Assembly (NCBI RefSeq): GCF_000002425.4
Contig: NC_037265.1
Span: forward strand, 13,243,369 to 13,307,368
From: Physcomitrium patens
Lineage: Eukaryota > Streptophyta > Bryopsida > Funariales > Funariaceae
Reading direction: 5' to 3'
DNA: 64,000 nucleotides
Below the pieces are notes generated by a model that had not been told where the DNA came from, did no database searches, and was given only the letters and a program-made list of their open reading frames with translations. This document shows positions 33,146-46,818 of the stretch, piece after piece (position 1 is the stretch's first letter; the number at the start of each line of letters is the position of its first letter). A program made the translations under genes and the position numbers.

Positions 33146-35518
33146 ATGGAAAACGAAAATAAAAATTTTGAAGGATTTTTGGGAGAAGTTTCTGGTGGAG
33201 AGTCTTCTAAAGGACAAAGTATGCACATGGATCCGTCTATTGCTAGTTTGTTTCAAGCCTTCTCATTGTCAATGCAGCAACAGCAAAGCAATGATCGAAA
33301 AGAAGCTTTGGCAACCAAAGCATTGCAAGCAGTGGTCAATAAAATTGATCAATTTGATGGGAGGAATATTTCAAGGTATTTAAGATGTTATGTTCGTGAA
33401 ATGGAATTAAATCGGGTTTCTGAGAAGAAAATGGTTGCACTATTTGGACTTGCCACGATACCGGAGATAAGGGACCACATTACATCGATTACGGATCATT
33501 GTGGGAATTCATGGGAGGATTTTTCACATGCATTGAAAGACGAATATTTCTTGGAAGATGCTGATCGCGTTACTAAGAAGCTGTTTCTGGGATGGATTGA
33601 ACGGCCCAATAAGAATTTGCAAGCAACAGAGCTACTAAGGGAATTTGAGAGGCAGTACTCTCAATTATCGAAGGTAGAAAAATTGACATTGGAGCCGAAC
33701 AAAGTTGATCTATTTCTTCAAGCTGCTGATGGAGAATTGCAAGAGAAATTAGAACCCCTTCTTGAAGACAAAGAAGAAGATGAAGGATTGACAATGAAGT
33801 GGAAGAACGTTGAAGATGCAGTGGGGTTGCTTACAAAAAAAGAAAGGAGGAAGGATAGGAGTAATATTCCGAAAACAGTACAAGCACCCAAAGCTCCAGT
33901 ACTTACAACACCACCGACAATGCCTACAGTTCAACCTTCGACATCCTTGTCAAAGAAAGCAGATATGGGTATGGAAGAAATTATACGAGGAATGCGAGAT
34001 CTTCAAATCAAATTGGCAAGACTTGAAGAGAATACTTCTATAAATAATTCGAAGAATGTTTCAAAACAAGGATATGTACAAAGATGTATTTGGTGTGATG
34101 ATGCTTCACACACTAGAAAAGATTGAAATGAATTTAATAATATGATACGGCAGGGAATTATTTGCTGGAAAGATGGGAAGATAGCATTGAAAGATAGGGA
34201 GGATCTTCTTCAAACCAATTTTGGCAAGGGAAGAATGAGAGCATTGGTTCAAGATTACTTAAAAGAGCATGAAACAGTAGTACGAGAAAGTGCAAGTTAT
34301 GGTGCTAGAATAGATGATGAAATTGGTGGAAGTACGGAAACTAGTGAGTTTTGGGCTTCTGTCGTTTCTACAATGCAAGAAGGGAAATTACCTCGAGAAG
34401 CGTTATTGAGAACTGCAGCTACAATACGAGGAAGAACAGGTTGGGAGGATCCTGTTGAGTCTCTTTCAGTTCATGCATATATTGCTAAGAGCCAACATGA
34501 AGCTTTGATGGAAGAAAAAAGACGAGGAAATTTTGATGATACTAGAGAAGGAAATTCTTTTAAGAGGCAAACTCGAGGAGACAAGGCTCGGGATGCAGCT
34601 TCACAAGAATTGCCTGTAAAGGATACCTCAGCATCATTGGGAGAAAAAACAACGGAGACAAAAGATAAGGGCAAATCAATTGCTTATAAGCTACTTTCTG
34701 ACATTGAAGCGGCAACAAATTTGAAAGGGGTGTTGGAAGAACGTATATTAAACGCTAAGGTGGAATTCACATTGAAAGAAGTCTTGGGAATTACAAAGAA
34801 GGAGTTTCATGATGTTATCATTGACAGCATTAAGCGAAAGAGGCAATTAATGAGCGAAACTGGAATGAGTCATGCTATTGATGCAAGAATATGTAGAGAT
34901 GAAGAAGAGGTTGATATTGGTTACAAGCAACCAACAAATGAAAAGAATGGGTATAATCAGCGAGTACGTTTCGAAGATTCTAGTGACAAGGAAATGGAAA
35001 CTTTGAGCCATTATACTCGAAAGCATTGGGCAAGGGTAACTACTGAGGTATTGGTGAAGGTAGGAGATATAGAAGAACCAATAGTTGCTTTGGTGGACCA
35101 TGGTTCTGAAATAAATCTCATGTCTAAAGATCTTTATAAGAAGCAAAAATGGCCAATTGATATGGAACATGGATGGGCAATACGAGCAGCTAATAACACA
35201 CGGGGCTTATTACATGGAGCTTGTCCAGATGTCAAAATTTGGATTGGGGATGTTGCGATGGAGCAACATTTCTTCGTTCAAGATACAACATCTTATCCGT
35301 TGATTTTAGGACAACCTTATATCACGGCAACACGGATGGAAACAAAGGTACTTGACGATGGTTCTGCTTATGCAAGGGTACGGAGCGAAGATGGGAGGAA
35401 AGCTGTACAATTTCTAACAGTACCTCCTAACCATGAACGGAATCGAGATAGGTTGAGGGAGAAACCATTGCCAAAGATTGTTGAAGGATTTAAGGATTTT
35501 GGGGAGGTACCACTGTAA
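33146..35518 (+). pseudogene. Family A gag-protease region (copy 2)
   Basis: Starts MENENKNFEGFLGEV and matches copy 1 almost residue for residue: capsid-like N-terminal half, one CCHC knuckle (CIWCDDASHTRK) and a protease segment with ALVDHGSEINLM and YPLILGQPYITATRMET. The DHG form is shared by both copies, so it looks like a trait of the lineage. Fossil. Confidence 0.88.
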
Positions 35519-35539
35519 AGCGAGATTATGGAGGTACAA

Positions 35540-37660
35540 AAGAGGAGGTACTCTTGCGAGATGAAGGTGCCTTTGATGCGAGTTTTATTGGTATATTAGA
35601 GAATGGAAATATTTTGTATAAGAAAGTTGATGATTTTAAAAGAAAAGAAAGAAAAAGATTATATGATATTGAAGGACAGTTACGCAAGATAGGTACATTG
35701 CAAGATGATGAGAGGATTTTGATGTTTATGAAGAAAATGGGCTAGAAGATTCATTGGAATTGATTACATCTATTGGATTAGGGGATAATGATAAGTTTAT
35801 TGAGATTCATTCGAGAGAGGTTTATACCATGCTTGAATCTTTTCAAGCACCAGAAGTCACAGTAGAGACGAGATATAAAACCGCAGATAAGAAGGTAAAG
35901 CCTGTTGCCGGACCATTACCAGAGGATTCTAAAGAATAAATGGGAGAAGCATCAAAAGAAGCAAGTTTAAGAGATCCAATGAGTATTGGACATCAATTTA
36001 CTGAAGAGACTTTTGAAGAATTGAAGATTGGTTCTGATGGTTCTTTATTGCCGGAGGAAATTACTTGCTTCAAAAAGATGTTGGCTAAACAAGGTAGATC
36101 GTTTGCCTTCAAATCTCATGAAATTGGGTGTGTGGATCCAAATATTATAACACCTATGGTTATCTTCACTGTACCGCATGTACCTTGGAATCTAAGATCG
36201 ATTCCAGTACCGAGGGCACATTTACCTAAATTGGTGGAACTATTGAAAGAAAAGATAAAGATGAAAATATTAGAACCTTCATTTGCGCCGTATTCTAGTC
36301 AATGGTTTACGGTACCTAAGAAGAATGGGATACTACGGTTTATTCAAGATATGCAGCCGGTGAATGCTGTAACTGTCAGGAATGCAGGAATTGGACCTAT
36401 TGTGGATGAATTTGCTGAGGCGTTTGCTGGAAGGGCGATCTATTCAATAGGTGATTTGTATTTAGGTTATGATCAATTTTAACTTGCCGAAGGAAGTAGA
36501 GATATGACAATGATGAGAACACCGCTTAGATTGGTTAGAATGTGCACTCTTCCTCAAGGCGCGACCAACTCAGTTGCGCATATGATGAATGGGATGAATA
36601 AGGTATTGAGAGATTTTATTCCGAAAAAGACTATGCCTTTTTTGGATGATGTTCCTATAAAAGGGTGCAGAGAAGGAGACAAGGATGAAACTTTAGATAC
36701 GAGGGGGTGTCGCAGATATGTTGTTGATCATATACAAGATTGTGAAAAGATTTTAACTCAGCTTGGAGAAGTTCATCTTACATTATCGGGTATGAAGTCC
36801 GTATTTGAAGTGCGAGAGGTTGTAATTGTTGGACATTTATGCGGATCTTACGGAAGAAAATCAGATCCGACTAAAGTTGATGCAATTAAAAGGATGAAAG
36901 AGGATTGTGGTTCTTTAACAGAGGTTCGCAGGTTTTTGGGTGCATGTGTATTTTATCGAATCTGGATCCCTCATTTTGCTCACATAGCGGATCCATTATA
37001 TGAACTGTTACGCAAGGGTTACCGATTTAAATGGAAAGAAAGGCATATTCAGGCAATGCAAAGATTGAAGAAATTATTGATGTCACCTCCAATATTGAGG
37101 AAGATTGATTATAAGTGCAATAGACCAGTGATTCTTACTGTAGACGCTAGTCCAATTGCCATTGGATGGGCAGTGGGTCAAGATGATTCGAATGGGAGTA
37201 GATTTGCAGTTCGATTTGGGGCTAAAGTTTTAAGTATTTGTCAGCGTGCATATTCGCAAGTCAAAAGAGAACTTTGGAGAGTCGTTTCGGCTATGAAAGC
37301 TGAAAAGGACTATTTGATTGGGGCAGTAGTAGTAATTGAAACAGATTGCTTGCCATTGCTTGGAATGATTATTAACTATTCAACGCCAGATATTGCAATG
37401 TTGAGATGGATTGCTTATATTAAGTCACTAAATCCAGAATTTAAGCATATCACTGGAAAGGATAATTTAGTAGCAGACATGCTATCTCGAGCAAGATACG
37501 AGAGGGAGGACGAAATGGTTGAAGACATTGATGATGTCGGATTGAAATTCTATTCAATATCAAATCTCAACAGAGAAGACAAGCTATTTCTTGAAGAATC
37601 TTATGAAGAAGAATTATTGGATATTGGTCATTATTTGAATACCTTGTCTAAGTAGGGAAA
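35540..37660 (+). pseudogene. Family A reverse transcriptase and RNase H region (copy 2)
   Basis: Linker, then RT with FAPYSSQWFTVPKKNG, RFIQDMQPVNAVTVRN and FLDDVPIKG. RNase H has VILTVDASPIAIGWAV and ITGKDNLVADMLSRARY. Between them is GACVFYRIWIPHFAHIADPL, the usual connection domain. Fossil. Confidence 0.88.
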
Positions 37661-37757
37661 TTGGTCTACAGAAAAATTCAAACAAATAAGAAAAAAAGCA
37701 TATGGATTTTTACTTCGAGATGGATTCTTATGGAAGAGACCGAAGAAAGGAATTGGG

Positions 37758-38993
37758 ATGCCACAACGAGTGATAGGCAAAAGGGAAGAAAAACTAAAAT
37801 TATTAAAGGAGTTTCATGATGGTTTATGGGCAGGGCATAGAGGAATCTGGGCTACTTTTGCTAAACTCAAGGAACGATATTGGTGGAAAAATATGTATCG
37901 AGATGTGCTCTCATTTGTAGAGTCATGTGAAATCTGTCAATCGTATTCTAATATCCGACATCGAGATGGTCTTCATCCTACGTATCCTCTGGCTATTCAT
38001 TTTAAATGGGTTGTTGATTTGGTTATTATGCCGGTTGGGTTACGGTAGATGAGATATTTGGTTTTAGCTCGTGAAGATTTATCAAATCTAGTAGAAGGAA
38101 GAGCATTGAGGACAAAATCTACAAAGGGGATTTGTAGGTTTTTGCTTGAAGATGTCATTTGCCGTTACGGGTGCGTAGGAAAAATCACTGCAGATCGTGG
38201 AGAATTAAATGCACAAGAAGCTCGTAAGTTCTTTGAAAAATGTGGAGTTAAACTATCACTGACTACTGCTTATAATCCGGAAGGGAATGCAAAAAGCGAA
38301 CGTGGTCACCCGCCGATTGTGAAAGCATTGGTTAAAGCTTGTAATGGGAAAGTTAAAGAGTGGCCACGGCTTTTATCATTTGCATTATGGGCTGATCGAA
38401 CAACACATAGTTCGGTGACAAGATATATGCCAGTAGAACTTATGACAGGTCAAAAACCAATTATGCCGATTGAAGAAAAGGTACTTACTTGGAGTATGCT
38501 ACCATGGGAAGATAGATTGACAAGGGAAGAACTTCTGGCTATTAGGATTCGACAATTGGAGCAAAGAATGGAAGATATCCAGATAGCATTGGAAAGGTTA
38601 AAAAGAGCAAGGTTACAAAACAAGGCGCGATTCGATAAGCAACATCGATTGAGACCAAAAGCAATCGAGGAAGGTGACTGGATATTTGTTTATGACAATA
38701 GTCTGGATAATCAACATAGTACTTTGCGAAAATTTTCAAAACGTTGGTTTAGACCATATGTTGTAACAACTGTTCATGATAATGCGACTTACTCATTACG
38801 GGAGTTAGATGGTACAAAATTGAAAATACCAATTGCAGGGAAGCGAGTAAAAATATTTAAACGAAGATACGCAGAGATGAATATGGAAGACCTTAATGAA
38901 GGTACAGAGATTCCGCAGCAAGAAGATGAAAGTAATATGGATAATGAAGGTGACGAAGACGAACTAAACAAAGACGTAGGGGATATATTCTGA
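37758..38993 (+). pseudogene. Family A integrase region (copy 2)
   Basis: Zinc-binding domain with HRGIWATFAKLKERYWW and ESCEICQ. Core with KITADRGELNAQEARKFFEK and LTTAYNPEGNAKSERGHPP, then WADRTTHSSVTRYMPVEL. The C-terminal DNA-binding part has KARFDKQHRLRP, GDWIFVYDNSLD and IAGKRVKIFKRR. It ends in an acidic tail. Fossil. Confidence 0.9.
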
Positions 38994-39042
38994 ATCAAAC
39001 AGCAATTGGGTAAATTGGTGCATACCGGAGGATGCACAGGTT

Positions 39043-39055
39043 CAGAGGGGGTGGA
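39043..39055 (+). other. Polypurine tract of family A copy 2
   Basis: CAGAGGGGGTGGA directly before the 3' LTR, the primer position for plus-strand DNA synthesis. Confidence 0.75.
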
Positions 39056-40354
39056 TGTCGTATTGTAACACGAGTATACAGTGAAAATAAAAAGAAAGGG
39101 ATTTTATTAATATTCAGTTACCTCGAATATTGGGAGCATCGACCAACTCCAGTACAAATACTGAGTGGTCAAGTTCAGTCACTCCGTTACAGTCAGCCGG
39201 GGCATACTGAAATGCTCCATTCGATTCCAATAACGGGAGTCAGCAGGAAGAGAAGGACCAATTCACACGACGGGTTCGAGGAGCCAATTAGATCCAATTT
39301 TGATAATCCAATCCGGGTCCTCTTATCCAATATGAGACCTGAATTGGCCGGTCAACCCAATGCAGTCTAATTACGGGAAATCCAGGTCTTACTACGGATC
39401 TTAGCTAATCTGACGCGAGGACCAATTTGACCCAATTACGGGAACATCCAGGTTACTACGGGCATCTTTCCCAATATAGGACCTGAATTGGTCGGGCGAC
39501 TCAATGTGGTCCCGATTACGAGGTTCGACTCTGTTTCAGGCTGTCCTATTCTCTGTGCCATTTCAGTGAACGTTGTTTACGGTAAATGGATTTCTTAAAG
39601 GTAAAAACGGAGGAGAAAGCTTGACGGCGAGAGCCAATTTCGGATCCAAGCTTGAGGTGGGAGCCAATTCCGGATCTAAGACGGAAGATTGAAGAAATTC
39701 AGAGGATAAGGTTAGGGGGGAATCGGAGGGGAGCTAGTTTTCAAAGCTTTTGCAAGGTTACCAGTTCGTTTTTTTTGGAGGTTTTTGAAGATCAAGGGAA
39801 TTAGAGAGAGGAGCTTCATGCTTCGGGTCGGGGAAGGAAAGACATAGAATTTGGATTTTTCTTCTTCGTAGAGTTTTGGGAAGACTGAGGCAATCGCTGC
39901 TAAAGTCAATGTTGTAATGGTGAATCGGGATTTTTAAATGAAGTGGGTTTGAATACTCTTGACTGTTTTGTAAAATCGAGTTACGTCTGTGATTGAAGGA
40001 TTAAAGGGGTGTCTATAGGATTGAGTATGCGGAGTGAATGAAATTTATTGGGTTAATCTAACAGGACAGTCAGTGGATACAAGATCGTAAGTACAAAGGG
40101 GTATTGAAGATTAACAGTTTGGGTTGTTCGGGGTTCTCTGTAACGTCTAGAGACCTATCGGCTGGGGAAAAAAAAAAAAAGACTTTGACAAGCAGTCGAA
40201 GAGCATCCGTATAGATTTACGGTACATTGTTGCAGTCGTTTATATTCCAGCAGTCAAAAACTGATAGACTGCTTGACTATCGGCGAATCTCCATACTACC
40301 TTCTACAGCCAGACGCCCGGCGCGTTCTCGAGCAGGAAAGCACGTAATACGACA
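39056..40354 (+). repeat. 3' LTR of family A copy 2
   Basis: Starts TGTCGTATTGTAACACGA, ends GTAATACGACA, and is followed by CCGC, matching the ACCGC before the 5' LTR. It carries the same captured gag-like segment (about 39,190-39,625). Confidence 0.95.
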
Positions 40355-40737
40355 CCGCAATAAAGCCAATTTTAATAGCTTGTACCATGCCATTGTCTTC
40401 CAACCAAACATTAATTGCTAAAATTTCTTTATAAGTGTCAAATGAACATTTATATGGTGTCATGTACTTAGTAGCATCCAAATCTATAATCTACTTGGAC
40501 ATGGCAGCCATAGAAGTTCCTTCACTTGCCATGAAAGAATAATCACTTCCACTAAAACTATCACTAGCATTGTTTGCATTCTTCTCATTTTCTTTCTTGG
40601 CTTTTTAGTAATTTCTAGTAAAGTGACATGATTTTCTACAAATATAGTAATTTTTTATGTTATTTTTTGAATTATCATATTAGTTAGAATAGCTATCTTT
40701 GTCTTGTCTTAAAAATAGAGCCAAATCATCACTTTGA

Positions 40738-40769
<32 letters not shown>

Positions 40770-41850
40770 CCTTAATCACTTCATGGATAAGTCTTGATAT
40801 GACATAATTTAAGGTAAGCTCTTTTATGTTGATACACTCCAATGCCACAATAAGATAGTTATAGGACTCAAAAAGGCTCATAAGCAATATCAACACAATG
40901 TCTTTATCATCAACTAGCTTCTCAACAACTACTAGTTGGTTTGCAAGTGCTTTTATCTTGTTAATATGAGCTATAACGTCATGTCTTTCTTATATCTTTA
41001 TTGTTAAAAACTTTCTCCCTGTCCATAGAATTTTAGTGAGGTTTCTACTGTCATAGATGATGTAAAGAGTCTTCCATTCTTTTGTTGGTCTATTACAACC
41101 AATTACATATGAAAAGTTAGCATCATAAAAATTTTATGCAATCATACCAAAAGCCTTTTTTTTATGATGTTTTTACTCCTTCTTCACCTTGACATCACCA
41201 TCATTGCTTGGAGGCTCTTCATTTTTATCAACAATATTCCAAAGATCCAATAAAGCCAACAAAAGCTTTATTTTTTTTTCCAATGGTAAAAATTGTCATT
41301 TCTAAACTTTTCAATCACTTTAAAATCCTCACTTTTACTTGAAGCCAAGTCTAATTAAGAAGAATATCAAAGAAAATCAAGAAAAAGAGGAGATAAAGCT
41401 TACTAAATAAACAAAAAGGTCTTGCTGTATTAGAAATTTAAAATGCATCTTTTGTGAGTAAATAAGTGATTTCACTCTTTAATCACTCTCAATTTTCATA
41501 AGAATATTTTTAATCTCAGAAATATCTTCTTATCACTATAAGAAAACCTCTTAAGAAATTCAATATACAAAAAAAATACAATATTAGTGCAACAATGATA
41601 TAACTCAGTAAAAAAAACACAATACTAGTATTCTATAACATCATTCTAAGGTGATTGATACCTTCTAAGATAATGAATGCACTTAATAATATGTAAGAGC
41701 AAAACCATATCAACAACTAGATGTAAAAAGGAGTTTAGAAGATATCAAATCCTAATAACAATAATAACTATAAGATCTACTCTTCATAACAAGAAAGATT
41801 TTAAAGAACTTCAAAATTCATAACTAAAGGTGAGTGGGTCTATAATCTAT
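40355..41850 (-). pseudogene. Copia element C protease and gag region
   Basis: Next to the insertion: MTPYKCSFDTYKEI and INVWLEDNGMVQAIKIG, the end of the Copia protease. A cysteine/histidine-rich stretch at about 40,600-40,660 is probably a decayed zinc knuckle. The rest is decayed gag. A run of 27 T lies at 40,743-40,769. Fossil. Confidence 0.75.
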
Positions 41851-42237
41851 TGAATAACAAGAACTTTGAAGTCACTAATACATAGCATCAACAAGGTTGC
41901 TTATAAAAAGAATACGTAGTAAGATATCTCTCACTTCCAATACTTGTTACTTATAGGTGGTGACTACCGTATCTATAGACAAATTCCATCTTTTGATAAA
42001 TTCATCTATCTAACATTCTATTGAAATTATTTATTGCTATCTTATCTATTATAAGAATATTTTTTAGAATATTTTTTATATCCTTAAGATCCTTTGTCAA
42101 TTCATCTACTTTATTTCTTAGCCTTCTTACATACCAAGAGCCTTGAATCAATAGCAACTTACCTAAAGTAATATTTTTTATAATTTTATTTATTTTACTT
42201 TTATATTTATTGATTTATTTATTTATTTATTTTAATA
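41851..42237 (-). repeat. 5' LTR of Copia element C
   Basis: Aligns with 20,603-20,652 joined to 26,635-26,964, for example AGATATCTCTCACTTCCAAT and CTTTTGATAAATTCATC. On the minus strand the bases just inside it (ATTATAGACCCACTCACC) look like a decayed primer-binding site. Confidence 0.82.
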
Positions 42238-42242
42238 ATTAT

Positions 42243-42505
42243 TTCTTTAAAGGTTTATTTATATATTTTTTAAAGATTTCTTATTATTTTTCTTTGAGAT
42301 TAGTTTGAAACTTCTTTATATTTCTTTTATTACTTTTTTTAAATTTATTTTGAATTGATCAAAGTTTGGTGAGGATTATTAAGGTCTACTTAATATCATT
42401 TAAGATTCTATTAGATTTGATAGGTTTATTGTTGTATTTCTACTTACCTTCTATAGTTAGGCATCTAGTATATTTTTAAGTACGAATATACATAATATGA
42501 TAGCA
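42243..42505 (+). repeat. Ancient family B LTR, right part
   Basis: Reverse complement of the first 250 bp of the B-type LTRs at 27,691 and 47,648, including CTATAGTTAGGCATCTAG and a decayed terminus near 42,505. Its left part is at 20,190-20,602. Confidence 0.65.
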
Positions 42506-45500
42506 CACATATAAAAAACTTGCCTTATAAGTTAGACATATGTTGAAGGTCCTATATAAGGTCATCACAAAGTTCCTACCTAATTTATATAGAAGCAAGA
42601 ATAAAACTTTCTTCACACTTGTCAACTTTTTTCTTGCTTCTACTATAGTTTCAAAAGTATTTAGTTTTCTAATCTTTGGTAATAGTTATTCTACTTTCTT
42701 CTTGAATATAAATACTTTTTATTTATTTTTTATGATTTTCTTTGCTATACATCTCACTTATGTATTTACATTCTTTGAATTCTTGTCTTGACAATTACAT
42801 ATATTAAAAACTTTAAAATTTTATATTTGATCTCATTTAAAAAATTCAAGCAACTACTTGGCCCTTTACGACCTTATTGTCTATTGATTGACTTTGCCTC
42901 TTAAATTAATTTTTTTTATTCATTCAATGAATAGGCATTATTGTAGCATTACACCAAAGTGATTCTTCAAAAATAATGTGATGTATTTGGCTTGCTTATC
43001 AATAAAACAATAAGCTCATTAAGTTATTAATTCATCTTTCTATTTAGAAGGATATACTTTACATGTTTCTACATGTATTCTATAAGGTTTATTGTATTAA
43101 TATATCTATGAAAAAATATTTGAGTCTATTTTAGTCACATCTACTTTAATTAGTTTTTATGCTCTATTTAATTATTCTTTCTATATTTAATTATCTTTTG
43201 ATTTTTGATTTATCTAGTCTTAAATCTTTGATAGTATATATTAAATTTTTTCTTAGTATCAACTTCTAATATAGAATATATTGCCTTGTATAAATCTAAT
43301 TGGTCATTTTAGGTAATTTAGCCAATAAATGGTCTATCTATACTTTTTTTTGCATAGAACTAATATTAAAGTACATATTAATTTTCTTGAATTCCTCTAT
43401 TTTTTTTGTTTTTTCAACAAAAATGGTCTACATTAATGGCTCTTATTAAAGCCTTATACTTTGAGGAATTATTGTTAATTAGTGTTTTATTTGATAAAGT
43501 TGTATCTATGTTTTGAAATATTATAAATATCACAATATAAATTTCTATTTGCTCTTGACTACTATCCTTCTACAAAGCATAAAAAAAATAGTATCTCTAC
43601 CTCCCTTATATTAATCTTTCAAGCATATCTTTTTACTTATTTTTTTATTTTTATTTTTTTTCTTCATATTATTTTCTTGTCTCACTTTACACCACCAATT
43701 AAAAGCAATTTTTAATTGAGGCCATCTTGTAATTTTAATTGAAGGGTAAAATTTACCTTCATAATTTGTAATTATATGATTTTTATTGTTTGCATTGTTT
43801 TTTGGACCTTCTAAAGATTGCCTCATTAAAATTATTTGGCATTGCACTTTAGTGTTATTATTTTGTTTTATCTTAATTCTAAGTCTTCAAATTATATATA
43901 TATTTATATTTAAATAATAATTATTGATGACTATCTTGCATCACTTCAATTTCAAATAGCTTACATGATTTTTTTTTATTATCTTTTATGTCATATATTT
44001 CATTTCAATAAAATATTTTTAGATCTTATGGAAATGTTAGATTGCATGTAATTCTACCAAAACCTATAACTATTTATAATCCAATTCAGCTTGCATAAAA
44101 TTATTTAGAAATTAGAATTAACATTTTTATAACAAACGAAAGAGTTCTAAAGTTACATACTATCTTTATAGTTCTATAAAAGTATAAAATTCTTCATTTT
44201 TTTCTAATTATAAGTTTTATTAAACTTAAATGGTAATTATGTTGTGTATATCTATTATTTTATAATAATTCTTTTATAATACATATATACTTTAGGAATT
44301 TATTTTAAAAAATATTTATAGAATTTTTTTATTTAATATACTAATAAAAATTAATTCTTCATCATATCTATTCTAACAAACACAAATATTTAATATCAAT
44401 GAGCTTACATTATTTTTTTTAGGCCTCTACTAACATGAGTGATTCATTTTTTTAATAAATTTTCAATATAAAATAATTTTATTATATTTAATAATAAGAT
44501 TTTAATTTATAAATTTTCTTATAAATATCAAAAGAATAAATACTTCTATCACTTAAAATTCAAATATGTATTAAAAAACACTCATTGTTTTGAAAAATAT
44601 TTTAAAAAATATTATTAAAATTATAAAAATAAATATGTAGATGCAAGATTTAATTAAAAAATAATATAATAAAAAATAATAAAGCATCTTCTAAAAAAAT
44701 AAAAATTATATAATTCATTAGTAGATTTTAATTTATTTCACATTACATAAGTTTTGTAATATATATAAAATAATAATTTAAAATTAAAAGAAAGAAATTT
44801 TATTTAATTATAAAATTAATTTTATTATTACTATTAAAATTTTAATAATATATCTTTTATAATTTTAAATATTATTGGTATTAATATAAATATATTTTTA
44901 AAAATAAAAATTTAAAAGAAGACTAATCTTATATGTCTAAGTAAAAAATATTAGAAAATTATAATATTTTTGTATGAAGAATTAAGTGCACCCAAGTGGA
45001 TGTCTTAAAAAATTTATATATAAATAAATATAAATTAATTACTATATATTATAGTTTAACTTAATTTATTAATCTATTAACTAATTAAGATTTATATATC
45101 CATCTAATCGAAATTTATTCAATCTATATAATGAATGTTATCTCAAATTTTCATTTATATTATACATAAAATCTAAATTAATAATTTCATAAGTATTAAA
45201 TATATCTAAAAAATTCATCTATTAATTTAATCATATATTCAAGTTGATCTCTACATCCTTTATAATCTTTCATTGAAGACTCATTTATACTAATTGACTA
45301 ATGTACTAACAAGTAATCATTCAAGTAAGAATATAAAATGTTTGGCACTTCTAAACTTATTGTTGTATCCATCTTCACAAACTAACATAATCATGAGTAC
45401 TAAATTAAATCTAAATAGTCTTGTTATAAAAAGATTTAAAGGCGCATCTATCTTTTAAATTTTGAATTTAACTTTGATTGCAAGATTTTAATATTAATTG

Positions 45501-46818
45501 CTCCTCAATAGTGATGCTCTAATTTGGTAAGATAACAAATTTCTTTCTATAAAATTAAGCACCACAACTTGGTATTTAATTATCTTTTAATAAATCTTAA
45601 TCTATTGATATCTTGACTTTAAATAGTATCTTATTCTGAAAATTAAGTATTTCATTTTTTTTAATCCTCTTTATCTTATCTTCCAAAGTTGTGTCTTTTA
45701 TTAGCCACTTTAATTTAGAGTCAACAATCTTGTCCTACAAGAATCATAACTCCTACCAAATCTTAAATCCAATGTGATCAATTCTTAACTTTTTAGCTTT
45801 TTAAATTTTTTTTATAAATTCTTTAATATATATATATATATATATATATTCTAGCTTATGAAAAATGAAGAGGAGCCTTCTAAAATTGAGCTACCAAACT
45901 ATAAAATCATTATACCATCGTTTACTAAATTATAGATTTATTTTTTGTATCAACTCTAAATTTTAAGATTTTAAGATTTTAAAGAATTATAAAAAGGATT
46001 CTCGCCTTTATTCAAAGTTTTAAGAGCTAATTAAAAAAAATTAAAAATTAAAAAAATTAAAGCTACCTACAAAACCAAGTGAAAACTTTACATGGAATTT
46101 TCTATGAACAAAAAAGAAGAGATCTCTATCAAATGAACCTATGAGACCTTTTATACTCTTGTCCTAAGATCTTATGATGGCGGCCACATCTCCACCCTTG
46201 AATTCCAAAGAGCTCAAACTAACATCTGCAGCCCTCATTGATTGAAGAGTCAAAATCCAAGATAAAGGCTAATGGTCATCAAATAAGCCCTAAAAATGCT
46301 TTTTTGACCAAACTAACTACATGATTGTATTAGAAACATATGTTTAAAAGAAAGATTGACTAATCACATGCCTTAATCTATAAAAATTTGTATCACTTAT
46401 GAAGATTAAAAGTATAGCAATTTGGATTAAATTTAATTTATTTCCAAATTACTTCTAATTTATATCTAACTTACTTAAGTCATCCTTGTTAATATAATTA
46501 GGTTAAAAAAATCCTATAATTAAGAAAATATAATAAAAATAAAAAATAATATTAAATAAAATCTATTTATTATGCTCAAAATGTATATTTATTTTTTAAA
46601 ATTTATTTAATTTTATTATTTTAAAATATTGATTTTATACATAAATCATATAATTCTAAAAAATTAAATGGATTTTAAAATAGATAAAAATATATATATT
46701 TATTGTACACATTTTTTATGTTAAATATAATAAAAAATTATTACTATTATTTTTTCATCTATCTATAAACTACACAAATTTTTATTACACCTTGATGACT
46801 AAGTATAATATATTATTC

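Larger units (their letters stand above)
31775..40354 (+). mobile_element. Full-length Ty3/Gypsy element, family A copy 2 (broken)
   Basis: Two LTRs of about 1,300 bp (31,775-33,074 and 39,056-40,354) flank 5,981 bp of internal sequence, with ACCGC on both sides as target repeat. Internal order: primer-binding site, gag-protease (33,146-35,518), RT (about 35,940-36,800), RNase H (about 36,900-37,655), integrase (37,758-38,993) and a polypurine tract just before 39,056. By eye the LTRs differ at roughly 30 of 1,300 positions (about 2%), so it is a fairly young insertion into the Copia element. It has about half a dozen breaks and is treated as a fossil. Confidence 0.95.
20603..42237 (-). mobile_element. 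Ty1/Copia element C carrying three nested insertions (broken)
   Basis: LTRs of about 385 bp: 41,851-42,237 (5') and a 3' copy split into 20,603-20,652 plus 26,635-26,964 by element D. Internal parts on the minus strand: gag and protease (about 40,355-41,850), GAG-pre-integrase (about 31,260-31,774), integrase (about 30,376-31,250), RT (about 29,355-30,340) and RNase H (about 26,965-27,690). Integrase before RT is the Copia order. Element D sits in its 3' LTR, a B-type solo LTR between RT and RNase H, and a full family A element in the protease region. Old, with many breaks. Confidence 0.85.

Noticed and set aside
40743-40769. Run of 27 T as a LINE or SINE poly-A tail
   Set aside because: It lies within the decayed gag of Copia element C, with no retroposon body or target repeat next to it.
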